64,000 nucleotides of DNA from Anastrepha obliqua. Taxonomy: Eukaryota > Arthropoda > Insecta > Diptera > Tephritidae. Positions 52,416-63,093 of this stretch are shown here, one piece after another. The DNA is taken from positions 2,792,501 through 2,856,500 of the forward strand of contig NW_026562179.1 in assembly GCF_027943255.1 (NCBI RefSeq), in the 5' to 3' direction. The notes beneath the pieces are model-generated. The model saw only the letters and a program-made list of their open reading frames with translations. It ran no database searches and had not been told where the DNA came from. Position 1 is the stretch's first letter. The number at the start of each line of letters is the position of its first letter. Made by a program: the position numbers and the translations under genes.

Positions 52416-52915
52416 TGCAAAAAGGTTCGTCGCCTTTTGCAACTACTACCGCAGGTTTATTAAAAACTTCGCTGAATATTCAAGACACCTAACAAGGTTA
52501 TCTAAAAAGGGAGTTGCTTTCGAATGGACAAAAGAATGCAATGATGCATTTGTGTACCTCAAAAGAGCATTAATGAGTCCTACATTGTTACAATATCCCG
52601 ACTTTAAGAAACCATTTTGCTTAACAACAGACGCAAGCAAATACGCGTGTGGTGCAGTACTTACTCAGGAATATGAAGGAAAACATCTACCAGTAGCATA
52701 TGCCTCCAAAAGTTTCACAAAAGGAGAAAGCAACAAGTCGACAATTGAACAAGAGTTAGCTGCCATACACTGGGCAATAACCCATTTCAGACCTTATGTC
52801 TATGGTACAAAGTTTTTAGTTAGAACCGATCACAGACCCCTGTCTTACCTGTTCTCAATGAAGAATCCAAGTTCAAAACTAACACGTATGATTTCGTAGT
52901 AGAATATCTTAGAGG
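52390..52915 (+). pseudogene. gypsy2 polymerase thumb and RNase H
   Basis: FVAFCNYYRRFIKNFAEYSR and FEWTKECNDAFVYLKRAL are thumb and connection. RNase H has FCLTTDASKYACGAVLTQEY, KSTIEQELAAIHWAITHFRP and LVRTDHRPLSYLFSM, with the catalytic Asp and Glu positions present. A shift near 52895 moves the end (VVEYLRGKDNHVADALSR) into the next frame. Confidence 0.9.
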
Positions 52916-52919
52916 AAAA

Positions 52920-53123
52920 GATAATCACGTCGCGGACGCTTTGTCTCGCATTACAATAAATGACTTAAAAGATAATCACGTCGCGGACGCTTTGTCTCGC
53001 ATTACAATAAATGACTTAAAAGATAATCACGTCGCGGACGCTTTGTCTCGCATTACAATAAATGACTTAAAAGATAATCACGTCGCGGACGCTTTGTCTC
53101 GCATCACAATCAATGACTTAAAG
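52920..53123 (+). repeat. four tandem 51-bp units coding a 17-residue repeat
   Basis: Units start at 52920, 52971, 53022 and 53073. The first three are identical and the fourth has three changes. Being 51 bp, they keep frame and encode DNHVADALSRITINDLK four times. ADALSR is the normal last block of gypsy RNase H, so its end and the following linker have been amplified. Confidence 0.97.
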
Positions 53124-53933
53124 GAAATAAATGAAAAGAATCAAAATTTATACAAAATAGTGACTAGATCAATGTCGAAAAATAACAACAGTCCAACTAC
53201 ACAGCAGCACATTAAAACATATGATAAGCCCAAAATATATGTCCCAATTAATAACACTGACGTCAGGAAATACAATAAATTAAAGATTACACCCACGCGA
53301 TGTTACATCAAACGAGGAAAATCTATAATGGCATATATAAAAATTGATGACTTATTTGTTAATGGGAAAATTGACTTAGGACAATTCTTCTCTAGGCTCG
53401 ACGAAGTGGCCGACAAATATGGCATTAATAATTTACAAGTGGCACCTAGCGAGAAAATTTTCGAATTTGTCTCGATAAATGATTTTAAAAATAAGGGCAA
53501 TATGATATTAAATAAAGTAAAAGTAGCGCTACTGAATGAGGTGACCCAGATCAATGATGCTAAAACTGTAATGGACATTCTAAAAAGATACCACGATGAC
53601 CCTATAGAAGGCGGTCATTGCGGAATTTTCAGAACACTTATGAAAATTAAAAGACATTACTTCTGGAATAAAATGTCAAAAGATGTTGCTAAGTACGTAA
53701 AAACTTGCGAAAAATGCCAAAAAACCAAAATAACAAAGCATTTAAAAAGCCCAATGACTATAACACCAACACCTACAGGTACATTTGATACAGTTATGGT
53801 AGACACAATAGGCCCACTACCTACAACAATTAATGGCAATACTTATGCAGTCACAATAATATGCGACATGACAAAATATTTAGTCACGATACCCATCCAA
53901 GACAAAAACATGACTATTGTCCGTATGAATTAG
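52941..53933 (+). pseudogene. gypsy2 RNase H-integrase linker and integrase N-terminal half
   Basis: After the 17-residue repeats comes a linker with ATG-independent frame continuity, then LKRYHDDPIEGGHCGIFRTL, FWNKMSKDVAKYVKTCEKCQ (HHCC zinc module) and FDTVMVDTIGPLPTTI, which has the first catalytic Asp. CDMTKYLVTIPIQDKN follows and then the frame breaks at about 53912. The second Asp and the Glu are deleted. Confidence 0.9.
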
Positions 53934-54307
53934 TTTTTGGAAAAACACCAAACATGTTTCAGCAGTTCAAAAATGTAGACCAAATTACTCCATTATATAA
54001 CATAGATAACTACGCTAGAGAAGTAAGATTTAGGCTAGAAGTAGCACATAAAAGAGCTCGTAATATGATAGACATAGCTAAAATTAAGCAAAAAACATTT
54101 TATGATAAAAATAGTTTAGATCACAATTTTAGCATAGGCAATTTAGTTTTACTTAGGAATGAAGTGGCCCATAAACTGGAACCGCAATATTGTGGGCCTT
54201 ATACCATTAAAGCAATAGATGATAAAAATAATGGTACTATAGTCGATAAGTTATCTTTAAAAGAACAAATAGTTCACAAAAATAGGCTTAAGATTTATCA
54301 ACAATAA
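53905..54307 (+). pseudogene. gypsy2 integrase C-terminal part
   Basis: The frame 53861-54307 is meaningful from about 53915 with YCPYELVFGKTPNMFQQF, then FYDKNSLDHNFSIGNLVLLR and KLEPQYCGPYTIKAI, the post-core and C-terminal domain. It ends NRLKIYQQ before a stop; about 150 bases of non-coding sequence lead to the polypurine tract. Confidence 0.88.
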
Positions 54308-54469
54308 GTAGTTTTAAAGACCGGTCTAAACTTAGAAAATTAATACAATATATACATATAAATAAAATTAAGATTACTCTTATGTACATTTTTTATTTTA
54401 ACAATTCAATGTAAAAGAATGTTCATACAAAAAAAAAAATTGTATGAGCATTCTTCCGAAGAAGGGAGG

Positions 54470-54858
54470 TGTAGTATGATTATAAGTCGGATATGCCTTA
54501 ACATTAATATTCATAAACATTTTGTTTTGGTTTTTATTTTATTGTCCACTTATGCATTCACTGTGCTGTGCCGTTTAAATAAAGTATCATATTTCTTAAA
54601 AGGTTCATTACACTTGAAAGTAATCGCAAATATAGCTAACGTAATTATTATATGCGCGGCGCGTGAATGCTAGAATCATATTACACAAGTAAACACCGAA
54701 AAATTGTTGTTGGCTTGCATTGATAAAAGTTACTATAAAAACGCTTGTAATTAGTATGTAAGATAATAAAGAAAATAATCGTTCGCCAAGCTGGATGCCT
54801 AGCTTGGTACGATAAATAAATAAATATATTTAACTCAAATAAATATTCTTTCATTACA
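54470..54858 (+). repeat. gypsy2 3' LTR
   Basis: Preceded directly by the polypurine tract GAAGAAGGGAGG (54458-54469), which fixes the plus orientation. Confidence 0.97.
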
Positions 54859-54862
54859 TATT

Positions 54863-55917
54863 TGCTGGACTATTTGGTAGCGCTTCAGTAAGTTATCATT
54901 ACGGCCCAAAGAGTTCGAGTCTGGAATGGTTGTCAGAGGCCGTCCTATTAAAAAATGAGCCGGTGTTAATGGGCGCATGTTATTAGCATCTGTCGACATC
55001 GGTGTAAGTGGACGGCTGTTGATTATTGCCTCGGATTGACAACAAACAGTTTGAAGCTCATCCAACGTTAGGGTGGTGGTTCCGATAGCACGACGAAGAA
55101 AGTACTTTGCTAATTTAACTGCACTCTCCCAGAGTCCACCAAAGTGTGGAGACCTGGGAGGTATGAACTGCCACTCGATTCCATTCTCCAGGCATGTACG
55201 TTGAACCTCTTCTACATGTTCCTTGGTAACGAAAGCGGGCAAAAGCTGGCGTAGTTCTCGATTGGCACCCACAAAATTGGTAGCATTGTCGGACACTATT
55301 TTGGGACTTTTCCCCCGTCGAGCAATAAATCTCTTTAAGGTACCTATAAATGCTTGTGTGGACAAATTGGGTACAACTTCTAAGTGTACTGCCTTAGTTA
55401 CAAAACAAATAAATACTGCAATATAAGACTTAATTGGTGAACGGCCGCGAATTCGTTGAGTTATAAGGACAGGTCCACAATAATCCACTCCTGTCACTTC
55501 GAACGGGTAAGTTTGCTGGACTCGATCGGCTGGAAGATGCCCCATAATTTGCTCAGCAATAATTGGGTTACTGCGGTAGCATAATACGCAATCGTGAATT
55601 ACCCTTCTTATAACATGGCGTGCGTTTGTTATCCAGAACTTGTCTCTCAAAATGTTTTAAAGTGTTTGGACTCCGGCGTGCAAGTGATGATGATGAAAAT
55701 GTCGAATTAATGTATTTACAAATGCGTGTGATGATGGAAGTAGAATTGGATGTTTACTGTTGAAAGACAATAATGAATTTTTAAGTCGCCCTCCAACTCT
55801 GAGTAAGTTCTTATGCAAGAATGGCGACAATGCAATTAGCTTTGAGTTGCGATGTTGTTCTCCAATCTCAATGGCGTGGATGTCTTCTGAAAATGAAATA
55901 TTTGAATGTGTCTGCAT
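54863..55917 (-). pseudogene. BEL2 integrase, zinc-binding and catalytic core
   Basis: The part 55657-55917 has an N-terminal integrase region with LLRVGGRLKNS and an HHHLHAG histidine block. A TAA stop at 55657-55659 lies in frame with the following part (54835-55650). That part has CVLCYRSNP (zinc Cys pair), VTGVDYCGPV, KIVSDNATNFVGA and SPHFGGLWESAVKL, so the three catalytic acids are present. LTPAHFLIGRPL and LKRYQIVQQI follow at the gypsy2 junction. Apart from the stop and the split the domain looks well kept. The enzyme inserts the DNA copy, giving the 5-bp duplication. Confidence 0.9.
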
Positions 55918-57524
55918 ATCAATTCTAATGCTTCATCCATTTCAGGTGCCGATATGTTGATGCAATCATTAACTGATGACTGCTTTCGACATCCACGAAT
56001 AAATCGACTTACATAAGCAAAAATTCGCAGCAATTTCATGTAGCTATTAACATACTTGTGTTTACTAATGAAGTCAGAAGTTGGAATAGCAATTAATGCA
56101 GTTCTTTGAAGCCGCTGTTCTGGTAATTCGTTTTGTGATACATGCACTGCTGAAGGCCAATAATCACAGCTCAGTTGGATGAATTCTGGTCCATGCCACC
56201 AAAGTGTATTTTGTAAAAGTTCGCTGGCACATGCTCCACGTGATACAATATCAGCGGGATTCTGGTCTGTTGGTACGTGATTCCAGGAAAAGGTTTTCGT
56301 TAATTGCTGTATTTTTGCTACCCTGTTAGCCACGAAAACGTTCCATCTCGACTGTTCACCTGCTATCCAAGCAAGCGCAATTGTACTATCTGACCAGCAG
56401 TACACATTTGCGTCAGGAAGATTGAGTATGTTGTTAACTGCTGACATCAGTTCTGCGGCCATTAGGGCTGCACAAAGTTCTAGCCTAGGTAATGTAATCT
56501 CTTTCGTTGGTGCCACTCGAGATTTAGCACAGAGTAGTGACGAATGCTCACCATATGCATCGCTCCATGCTGCATACACACATGCTCCATATGCCTTAGT
56601 GCTTGCATCTGCAAATGCGTGAAGTTTAGTATCGATATCAATACTAGCATACCTGGGTATTTTTAATGTTTGTAAGAGCGGTAATTGTTTATTGAATAGC
56701 TCCCAATGAACCTTGATCCCGGGTGGGACCTCATCATCCCATGGCGACTTCAGCTTCCACAGTTGTTGCATCAAAATTTTACATGTTACAATCAAAGGAT
56801 TGAGGAGACCTATCGGATCAAAAAAACTTGCCAATTTTGATAGAATTGAACGCTTTGTAGTTTTAACGCCATTATCCGCTACCAAATGAAATAGAAAGCA
56901 ATCCTCAACTGGTGACCATTTTAACCCTAACGTTTTTACAAACTCAGTGTCATGGAAACGAATTGTCTCTTCTTTGTCTTCTGGTGAAATATCGGCAACA
57001 ATTTCGGATACGTTCGATGCAAATTTTCGTAAAGGAAACCCCGCGCAATTAAGTAAGTTTATAGTTTGATTTTTGATTTCGATGACCTCACCGATACTAG
57101 CTGCGCCACTTATTAAATTGTCTACATAGAAATCGCTTAGTGTTATCTTTGATCCGATTGGGTAAGTTTTCGCTTCATCAATTGCCAGCTGTTGTAGACA
57201 TTTTACAGCAAGGTACGGTGCGCAACTTGTACCATAAGTAACTGTTTGTAGCTGATATGTGGTAAGTGGTTGTTGAGAGGTAGGGCGCCAGAAAATGCAT
57301 TGCCATTGGGTATCTCGTTCGTCGACCCAGATTTGCCTATACATTTTGGCAATGTCAGCCATAATGACATATTTGTGTCTTCTGAATCGGGTCAAAATTG
57401 TGAATATCGTATCTTGTAGCTGGGGACCGACTCTCAACATATCGTTTAGGCAATATCCATTTGAGGTTTTGCAGGAGGCGTCAAAGACTACCCGCAGCTT
57501 AGTAGTCGAGCTATCAATATGCAA
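55836..57524 (-). pseudogene. BEL2 reverse transcriptase and RNase H
   Basis: The 562-residue frame begins within the polymerase (TTKLRVVFDASCKTSNGYCL) and has VIMADIAKMYRQIWV and QTVTYGTSCAPYLAVKCLQ. The catalytic motif is DFYVDNLISGA, so the second Asp of YVDD is Asn (57117-57119). RNase H follows with LHAFADASTKAYGACVYAAW, LPRLELCAALMAAEL, CWSDSTIALAWI and NHVPTDQNPADIVSRGA. Shifts near 57520 and 55920 separate it from protease and integrase. The substitution alone should abolish polymerisation. Confidence 0.92.
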
Positions 57525-59064
57525 TTTCGAGCTATATTTGTGACCCCGTGGTGGGGAATATAGTTTAGGTGATTTCTTGGTGAATATTCTAAATTAACTG
57601 GAATCATATGCTTCATATTGATATATTCTTCCATGAATTCATTGTAATCTCTGCGAAGAGTTGAGTTTTGATTCAGTTTGGATTCTAACGAAAACATTCT
57701 TATGCCTGCGGTTTCTTCTGAACTACCCAGGTGATGCGGTTCTTCACGAAATGGAAGGCGAACAATGAACTTATTGGTAACGGGACACCTGTGAGTAGTA
57801 GAGCTGAAATAGGATTCACATTCGAGCTCATCCGATGATAGAGTCGACGATGACGATGCTGGAATGATGTGAATGATGTGAATGATGTGAATGCTTTGTA
57901 TGGAGGTGATGGATCAGCTGCTGATGTTACGTGCGCAGGAATTGCACCTGCAACCACCCAACCAAATTTGGTATTTTGTATTACTGGACCATTGAGACGT
58001 ATTTGGCCCTTACTAAGTATCTCAAAAAATAATCCTGCTCCAATGAGTATGTCAATCTGTCCTGGTATGTTGAATGTCGGATCAGCGATGGAAATGGTAT
58101 CTGGAATCGAAATGGTTGCCTGATCGATGCGACGACTAGGTTGACACGACGTAATGGATGGTATGATTAGTGCATCAATGGTGGCACTATACTCTTCGGT
58201 TAGAGAATTAATCGTTATGCAACATAAATGTTGTGCCTTTGCTCTGCTTTGACCTATTCCACTGCCGTCGATATCTACGCCCTTTCGAGTTACTCTTAAA
58301 TGTTTTGCCAATTTCTCCGTGATGAAATGCAGTTGAGATCCGGAATCTAGCAGAGCGCGAGCTCGGATGCTCACTCCACGAGAATTAAATACATGAATAA
58401 TTGCTGTTCCAAGAATAACTTCTGATTGATCGAGACTCACCTTAAGAGCAGATGATGAGAGCAAACCTGCTCTTGGTGATATGTTGGTAATGGCTGAATC
58501 ATTTCGATGTAATAGTGTATGATGTTTTACATTGCAGTGTTTACAGCGATGGACTGAAGGACAATCATTCGATTTATGACCTGATCCAAGGCAATTCAAG
58601 CACAAGTTCAGTCTTTTCACACAGTTATATCTTGCAAGTGGATCCATTGCACGGAACGTGTCGCATTTGAAGGCATTATGATGGGGAACCGCATTGCAAA
58701 ATTCACACTTTGCTTGTTTGGTAGTCACCATAGCCCATTTTTCGTCACGTTTGTTGTGCCTATGTGTTGTTAGCTGAGTTCTTGGTATGAGTGTTTTAGG
58801 TTGCCCGGCTTCCAAAATATCTGCAATTTGACAACGACGTTCTAAGAATTTTGCTAAGTCCTCCCAAGTGGGCAGATGAAAACTCATGGCAGTTGATCGC
58901 TGATCAAACAAGTGGGTAACCTCTTCCTCCCACTTGGCCTTCGTGTCTGTATTGAGCTTTGAGGATACCAGATGCAAGAGTATGCCATCTGACACTTGCT
59001 GATTTGAAGCTAGTGATTGCACAGCTCGTAAATTGGTATTGACGACGTCTATGGACGCCCTCAT
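57488..59064 (-). pseudogene. BEL2 gag C-terminus, protease and polymerase start
   Basis: The frame 57700-59064 continues gag after the LOA3 insert, with three Cys/His clusters: CEFCNAVPHHNAFKC, CLNCLGSGHKSNDC, CKHCNVKHHTLLH. A BEL protease follows with IRARALLDSGSQLHFITEKL. A shift occurs in or near a 9-bp microsatellite (57868-57895, GAATGATGT units), after which the correct frame lies elsewhere. Frame 57488-57697 carries the pre-polymerase segment with LNYIPHHGV. The frame of gag is continuous with 62237-63003 across LOA3. Confidence 0.88.
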
Positions 59065-59095
59065 AGATGATGCATTCGGCCTTGTTTCTCCCTGT

Positions 59096-59236
59096 TGTTG
59101 TTGTTGTTGTTGTTGAGGTGGTTGAACATTACTTAGCTGAGAATGCTCCTAATTAGTGACCAGCACCGTTTTAATACCACTATCTCGTGAAATGATGAGA
59201 TGTTTTCTGTTTTTTTTTTTTTTTTTTTTTTTTTTT
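59096..59236 (-). other. LOA3 3' end: internal A27 run, 90-bp extension, (CAA)n tail
   Basis: On minus the order is stop codon, 27 A (59236-59210), about 93 bases of unique sequence, then CAACAACAACAACAACAA and the target duplication. The A-run is therefore internal to the inserted unit. Confidence 0.85.
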
Positions 59237-59243
59237 CTCCAAG

Positions 59244-60317
59244 TCAGATCCATTTAGTGAGGTCCAAGTATAGGAGCAAATCCTTTATCTCGATGACTGA
59301 GATCTCCTTAATTTGCTGTAGGAAAGGCTTACCGAAGGATCGGAGTCGTGCCCTGGCTAGTCCCGGACATTCACATAAATAGTGGAACAGACTTTCCTTC
59401 GCCCCTTCCGCTTGACAGCTTCTACAGATAGGATTGAAGGGTAGATTGAGTCTGGCTGCATGATCCCCTACTTTCCAGTGTCCTGTAAGGGTTGCAGTGG
59501 TACGTGAAATGTTTGGCCGAGAACATCCTAACAGGTCATTCGTCCTTTGGATTTTATATGACGGCCATGTGTTTTTTGTTGTGATACATGTGGGTATTTG
59601 CTTCCATCTTCTTTCGGCTAAAGCATGATAGTGTGAAGCAATATATGCTTTTAGTGTGTTCAGTGGGGTGGAAACTGCCACCGCCTCTGCAATGTCTAGT
59701 GTAGAGCCCTTTCTTGCTAGCTCATCCGCTATCTCATTGCCTCGTATGTTCCTATGACCAGGAACCCATATCAGGGTAATTTCAAGCCAATGGCTGAGCA
59801 GTTTCAGCTCCTCCCTACACTGTAGGACCAGTTTTGATGAAATGTAGTTGGAGTCTAAGGCCTTAATAGCTGCTTGACTGTCTGAGAAGATAGCTACTCT
59901 TGCGCCAACTACCTTGTAGAGTTCTAGGGATTTGCATGCTTCTCTGATCACTAAAAGTTCTGCCTGGAACACGGTGGCATAATCAGGAAGACGAATTGAT
60001 TGAGATAGGTTGAGTGGCTCCGAATGGAAGCCAGCTCCCACACCACAGTTCATCTTAGAACCATCGGTATAAATTTCGATGTCGTATCTTCCAATCACCT
60101 CTCCTTTGCTCCACTCGGCTCTCGGTGGGAAACGTACCGTAAAGTCTTTCTTGAAGTTTAGGTCGGGGACTGTGTAGTCTGATCCGTTTTTGAGTAGCGG
60201 GGGTCCCTGTAGGAGGATCTTACTGTGACCGTACGACCTTGTTGTCCAGCTTCCTATGTCTCTGAGTCTCACCGCGCTGCAAGTAGCTATTGTTTTAATG
60301 TGTAAATCTAATGGCAA
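59244..60317 (-). CDS. LOA3 ORF2: RNase H and C-terminal zinc motif
   Basis: The 357-residue frame contains RNase H: IEIYTDGSKMNCGVGAGFHS, YATVFQAELLVIREA, RVAIFSDSQAAIKAL and WVPGHRNIRGNEIADELARK, with all four acidic positions. A C-terminal CRSC-x-H-x-C motif (CRSCQAEGAKESLFHYLCEC) follows, as in I- and LOA-group LINEs. The stop is 7 bases from the A-run. Real translation would start far upstream in the polymerase frame; the ATG at 60317 is only the first Met after the break. Confidence 0.9.
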   Translation of the reverse strand: MPLDLHIKTIATCSAVRLRDIGSWTTRSYGHSKILLQGPPLLKNGSDYTVPDLNFKKDFTVRFPPRAEWSKGEVIGRYDIEIYTDGSKMNCGVGAGFHSEPLNLSQSIRLPDYATVFQAELLVIREACKSLELYKVVGARVAIFSDSQAAIKALDSNYISSKLVLQCREELKLLSHWLEITLIWVPGHRNIRGNEIADELARKGSTLDIAEAVAVSTPLNTLKAYIASHYHALAERRWKQIPTCITTKNTWPSYKIQRTNDLLGCSRPNISRTTATLTGHWKVGDHAARLNLPFNPICRSCQAEGAKESLFHYLCECPGLARARLRSFGKPFLQQIKEISVIEIKDLLLYLDLTKWI

Positions 60318-60379
60318 TAGATGTGTTAGTACATTGAGCGCTTCAGTAGGACTGGTGCTAAGCGCTCCTGTAGTTAGGA

Positions 60380-62225
60380 TACACGCTGTTCTTTGTATCT
60401 AGTTTAGCTTAGTTTTGTTGTATTTCCTTTCTGTTGCAGGCCACCAAACCAGTGCCGCATATGTTAGTATTGGCCTTACAATGGCTGTGTAGGACCAGTT
60501 GGATAATTTTGGTTGGAGACCCCATTTTTTCCCAACATTCTCTTACACGTGTAAAGTGCTATATTTGCTTTCTTTACCCTGTACTCTACGTTGGACTTCC
60601 AGCTGAGTTTGGGGTCCAGGATAACCCCTAAGTATTTTGCCTGTTTGGTTAGCGTGAGGCTGACGCCGTTTAGTTTTGGGAGATTAAAGTTTGGCACCTT
60701 GGTTTTCTTGGTGAATAGCATCAGTTCAGTTTTTCTCGGGTTTACGCTTAAACCACAGTCCGTGGCCCAATTGCCGAGTAATACCAGAGCTCCTTCCATA
60801 ATCTCACTGATTGTGGTTGGAAACATTCCTGAAACCATAAGCACTATGTCGTCCGCGTACGCCACCACTTTAATTCCCTTTTGGTTAAATTTGGTGAGGA
60901 TGTTGTTGGCGACTAGTAACCACAGTAGAGGGGATAAGACTCCTCCCTGAGGGGTTCCCCTGTTGACAGAGCGTTTTATCGTGCTGCTGCCTACCTCACC
61001 GATGATTATTCTAGTTTTGAGCATTTTCTCTATCCATTCGTTGAGCCCTATGTCTATGCCTAACATGCTAAGAGCCTCAATTATAGATCTTGTTGTAACA
61101 TTGTTGAAGGCTCCCTCTATGTCGAGAAAAGCGACTAGTGAGTATTGCTTGTATTCTATGCTCCTCTCAATCGCACTTACAACCTCATGAAGAGCTGGCT
61201 CTGTGGACTTTCCTTTGAGATAGGCATGTTGAGATGGTGAGATCGTTGAGTCTGTAATCTTTTCCCTGAGATATACATCCAACAATCGCTCAAGAGTTTT
61301 GAGGATGAAGGAGGATAGGCTGATGGGTCTGAAATCTTTCGCTGTATCATGACCGCGTCTACCAGCTTTAGGGATAAAGATTACCTTAACCCTCCTCCAG
61401 CTTTTTGGTATGTGCCCCAGCATAAGGCTTTTCCTGAAAAAGACCTCCAGCCAAGGAATCGTCGTTTCTCGAGTGTTCCACAGCATGGCTGGGAATATCC
61501 CATCTGGACCGGCTGCCTTATATGGTTCAAAGTTTTTTATCGCCCATAATATTCTGTCTTGGGATACGATGTGGTTGATTACAATGGGTGATAGTTTGGA
61601 TGTTTGAACACTGTCAGTATTGTTCTCAATATATTCTGTGTTACCTGGGAAGTGTGTATTTACCAGATGTTCTAGAGTGTCGGCTGATGATTTTGTCCAC
61701 TCTCCGTTATCTTTCTTCAAGAAGGAAGGGCAGGAGTGTTCCTTGGATAAAAGCTTGCCTAGTCTGGCCGTATCTTTGGTCGATTCTATGGAACTACAAA
61801 AATCTCTCCAAGCCTCTGTCCGAGCCTCTTTGATTGCTTTCTTGTATTCCCTAAGGCAGTCTTTGTAGGGTTTGAAGTATTTATGTTTGTAGCAGATATT
61901 GAAGATTTCTCTTGTCATTTTTCTGAGTTTACTTAGATCTTCATTCCACCAGGTAGGATAGGTTGTTTTGCCATATGTGGCGGGACATGAGGCTTCAAGT
62001 CCTTTCGTCAGGGAAGTTTCGAAAGCTCTTACTTTCTCATCTAGGTCTTCCCTTGACGTTGTGGTTTTATTTATGTGTTGAAGTTTAGACTGGGTCACTC
62101 TACGGAATGTGTGCCATTTTGTTCTTTTAGGATTTCTATATGGGAGAGGTTTCTCAAGCTTGAGATTAATATCGAAGAGAATCCAGCTGTGGTCTGAGAA
62201 GGATCTCTTGTCGGATACCCTCCAA
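60380..62225 (-). pseudogene. LOA3 ORF2: endonuclease end and reverse transcriptase
   Basis: At 62110-62220 the minus strand reads RVSDKRSFSDHSWILFDI, with the Ser-Asp-His block of the endonuclease, in the frame of the 540-residue ORF (60476-62098). That ORF has YPTWWNEDLSKLR, KAAGPDGIFPAML, RPISLSSFILKTLERLLDVY, LVAFLDIEGAFNNV, RGTPQGGVLSPLLWLLVANN and VVAYADDIVLMVSG, so polymerase catalytic Asp positions are intact, then LTLTKQAKYLGVIL. A shift near 60520 and a stop near 60400 separate it from the RNase H part. Confidence 0.92.
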
Positions 62226-62236
62226 TTTCTCCCTGT

Positions 62237-63003
62237 ACTTCGAAAATATGTTCGATATGAGCTTGGAAAATTAGCCGCTTGTTTCCATATCTAGACCGTA
62301 ACAGATCCAACGCCTTGATATAATTTTCATCGGTCACCTCAAACGATTGTATGAGGCTAGCTGCTGAGTCGACGAGACATGATCGGAGGTACTGAAACTT
62401 CTCGATGTTTGCTAATTGGCTGTTGTTGTGAACGAGCGCTAAAAACATGTTGTAAAAATCCATCCAATTTCGATGATGACCATTGAATTTCGTGAGTTGA
62501 AGTTTCGGAAGGTTGACTCGATGTGACGGAGATGCAATCGCTGTGCTGTTGAATATAGTTTCTCGGCGTGCGGGGTTAAGCACATTTATGCGCTGCACTA
62601 TTATTGCCTTCGCTGCACAAGAGGATTCATCGAATGTATCCCGATATGGTTGATTGAGTTCTTCATCGTTCATTAGCTCCAATTCTGATTGTAGATGGTG
62701 AAATGATTCGTACTGACGTTCCAGTACCGACAATTTTGCCTCAAGCTCGTGCACGGAAATACTGCTAAGATGCGGAAGTATGCGTTCGATGTTGATTCTA
62801 TCCAGAATTTGTTGACGCTGTTTGACCTTGATGCGGTACTCATTTTGCGTTTTCAAATGAGCAGACGCATCATTACCCTGAGACCACACGGGTTGGGAAG
62901 TTCGTGGTGTTCCCGCCTCATGATGCACCGAATCGCTTTCCCTAAAGGGGGTTGTTGATGGTGGTGACGTATCTGCAGGTATATTGTGAGGTTCCATTTC
63001 CAA
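62237..63003 (-). CDS. BEL2 gag, N-terminal half
   Basis: From ATG 63003, 256 residues before the LOA3 insertion at 62236. Blocks HLSSISVHELEAKLSVLERQ, LPKLQLTKFNGHHRNWMDFY and DLLRSRYGNKRLIFQAHIEH are typical of BEL/Pao Gag. The open frame continues to 62095 only through antisense-read LOA3 sequence. A 5' leader of about 70 bases separates the start from the primer-binding site. Confidence 0.9.
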
Positions 63004-63073
63004 TACTTGTATGTGTTGATTAAAACTTAAGTCAATTGGTTGACAACGATGGCGATGGCCAGCTCTTCAAATC

Positions 63074-63093
63074 CGGCTCGAAGGACCAATTTA
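63074..63093 (-). promoter_or_regulatory. BEL2 primer-binding site region
   Basis: Next to the 5' LTR the minus strand reads TAAATTGGTCCTTCGAGC, i.e. a TTGGTCC-type site after a short spacer, as is common in BEL elements. The priming tRNA is not assigned. Confidence 0.65.

Larger units (their letters stand above)
49059..54858 (+). mobile_element. internally deleted Ty3/gypsy element (gypsy2)
   Basis: Two 389-bp LTRs (49059-49447, 54470-54858) begin TGTAGT and end TTACA; by eye they differ at one base. TATT is duplicated (49055-49058, 54859-54862) and the BEL2 integrase frame continues across. Inside on plus are a leader with repeats, two small frames, gag, protease, RNase H, part of integrase and an integrase tail. 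The reverse transcriptase catalytic region and most of the integrase core are deleted. It is therefore a young, non-autonomous copy, probably mobilised by an intact relative. Type resembles the mdg1/412 group. Confidence 0.95.
59096..62225 (-). mobile_element. LOA-like LINE (LOA3) in BEL2 gag, 5'-truncated
   Basis: TTTCTCCCTGT stands at 59085-59095 and 62226-62236, an exact 11-bp duplication, and the BEL2 gag frame resumes across it. The 3' end (left) consists of (TTG)n on plus, i.e. a (CAA)n tail at 59096-59116. A 27-base T-run (A-run on minus) lies 100 bp inside at 59210-59236. Coding covers the endonuclease end, reverse transcriptase and RNase H. The element is truncated inside the endonuclease. 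Confidence 0.93.

Noticed and set aside
59200..59240. A27/T27 run taken as the 3' end of LOA3
   Set aside because: The exact 11-bp target duplication and the resumption of the BEL2 frame lie about 115 bp further left, so the inserted unit ends there.
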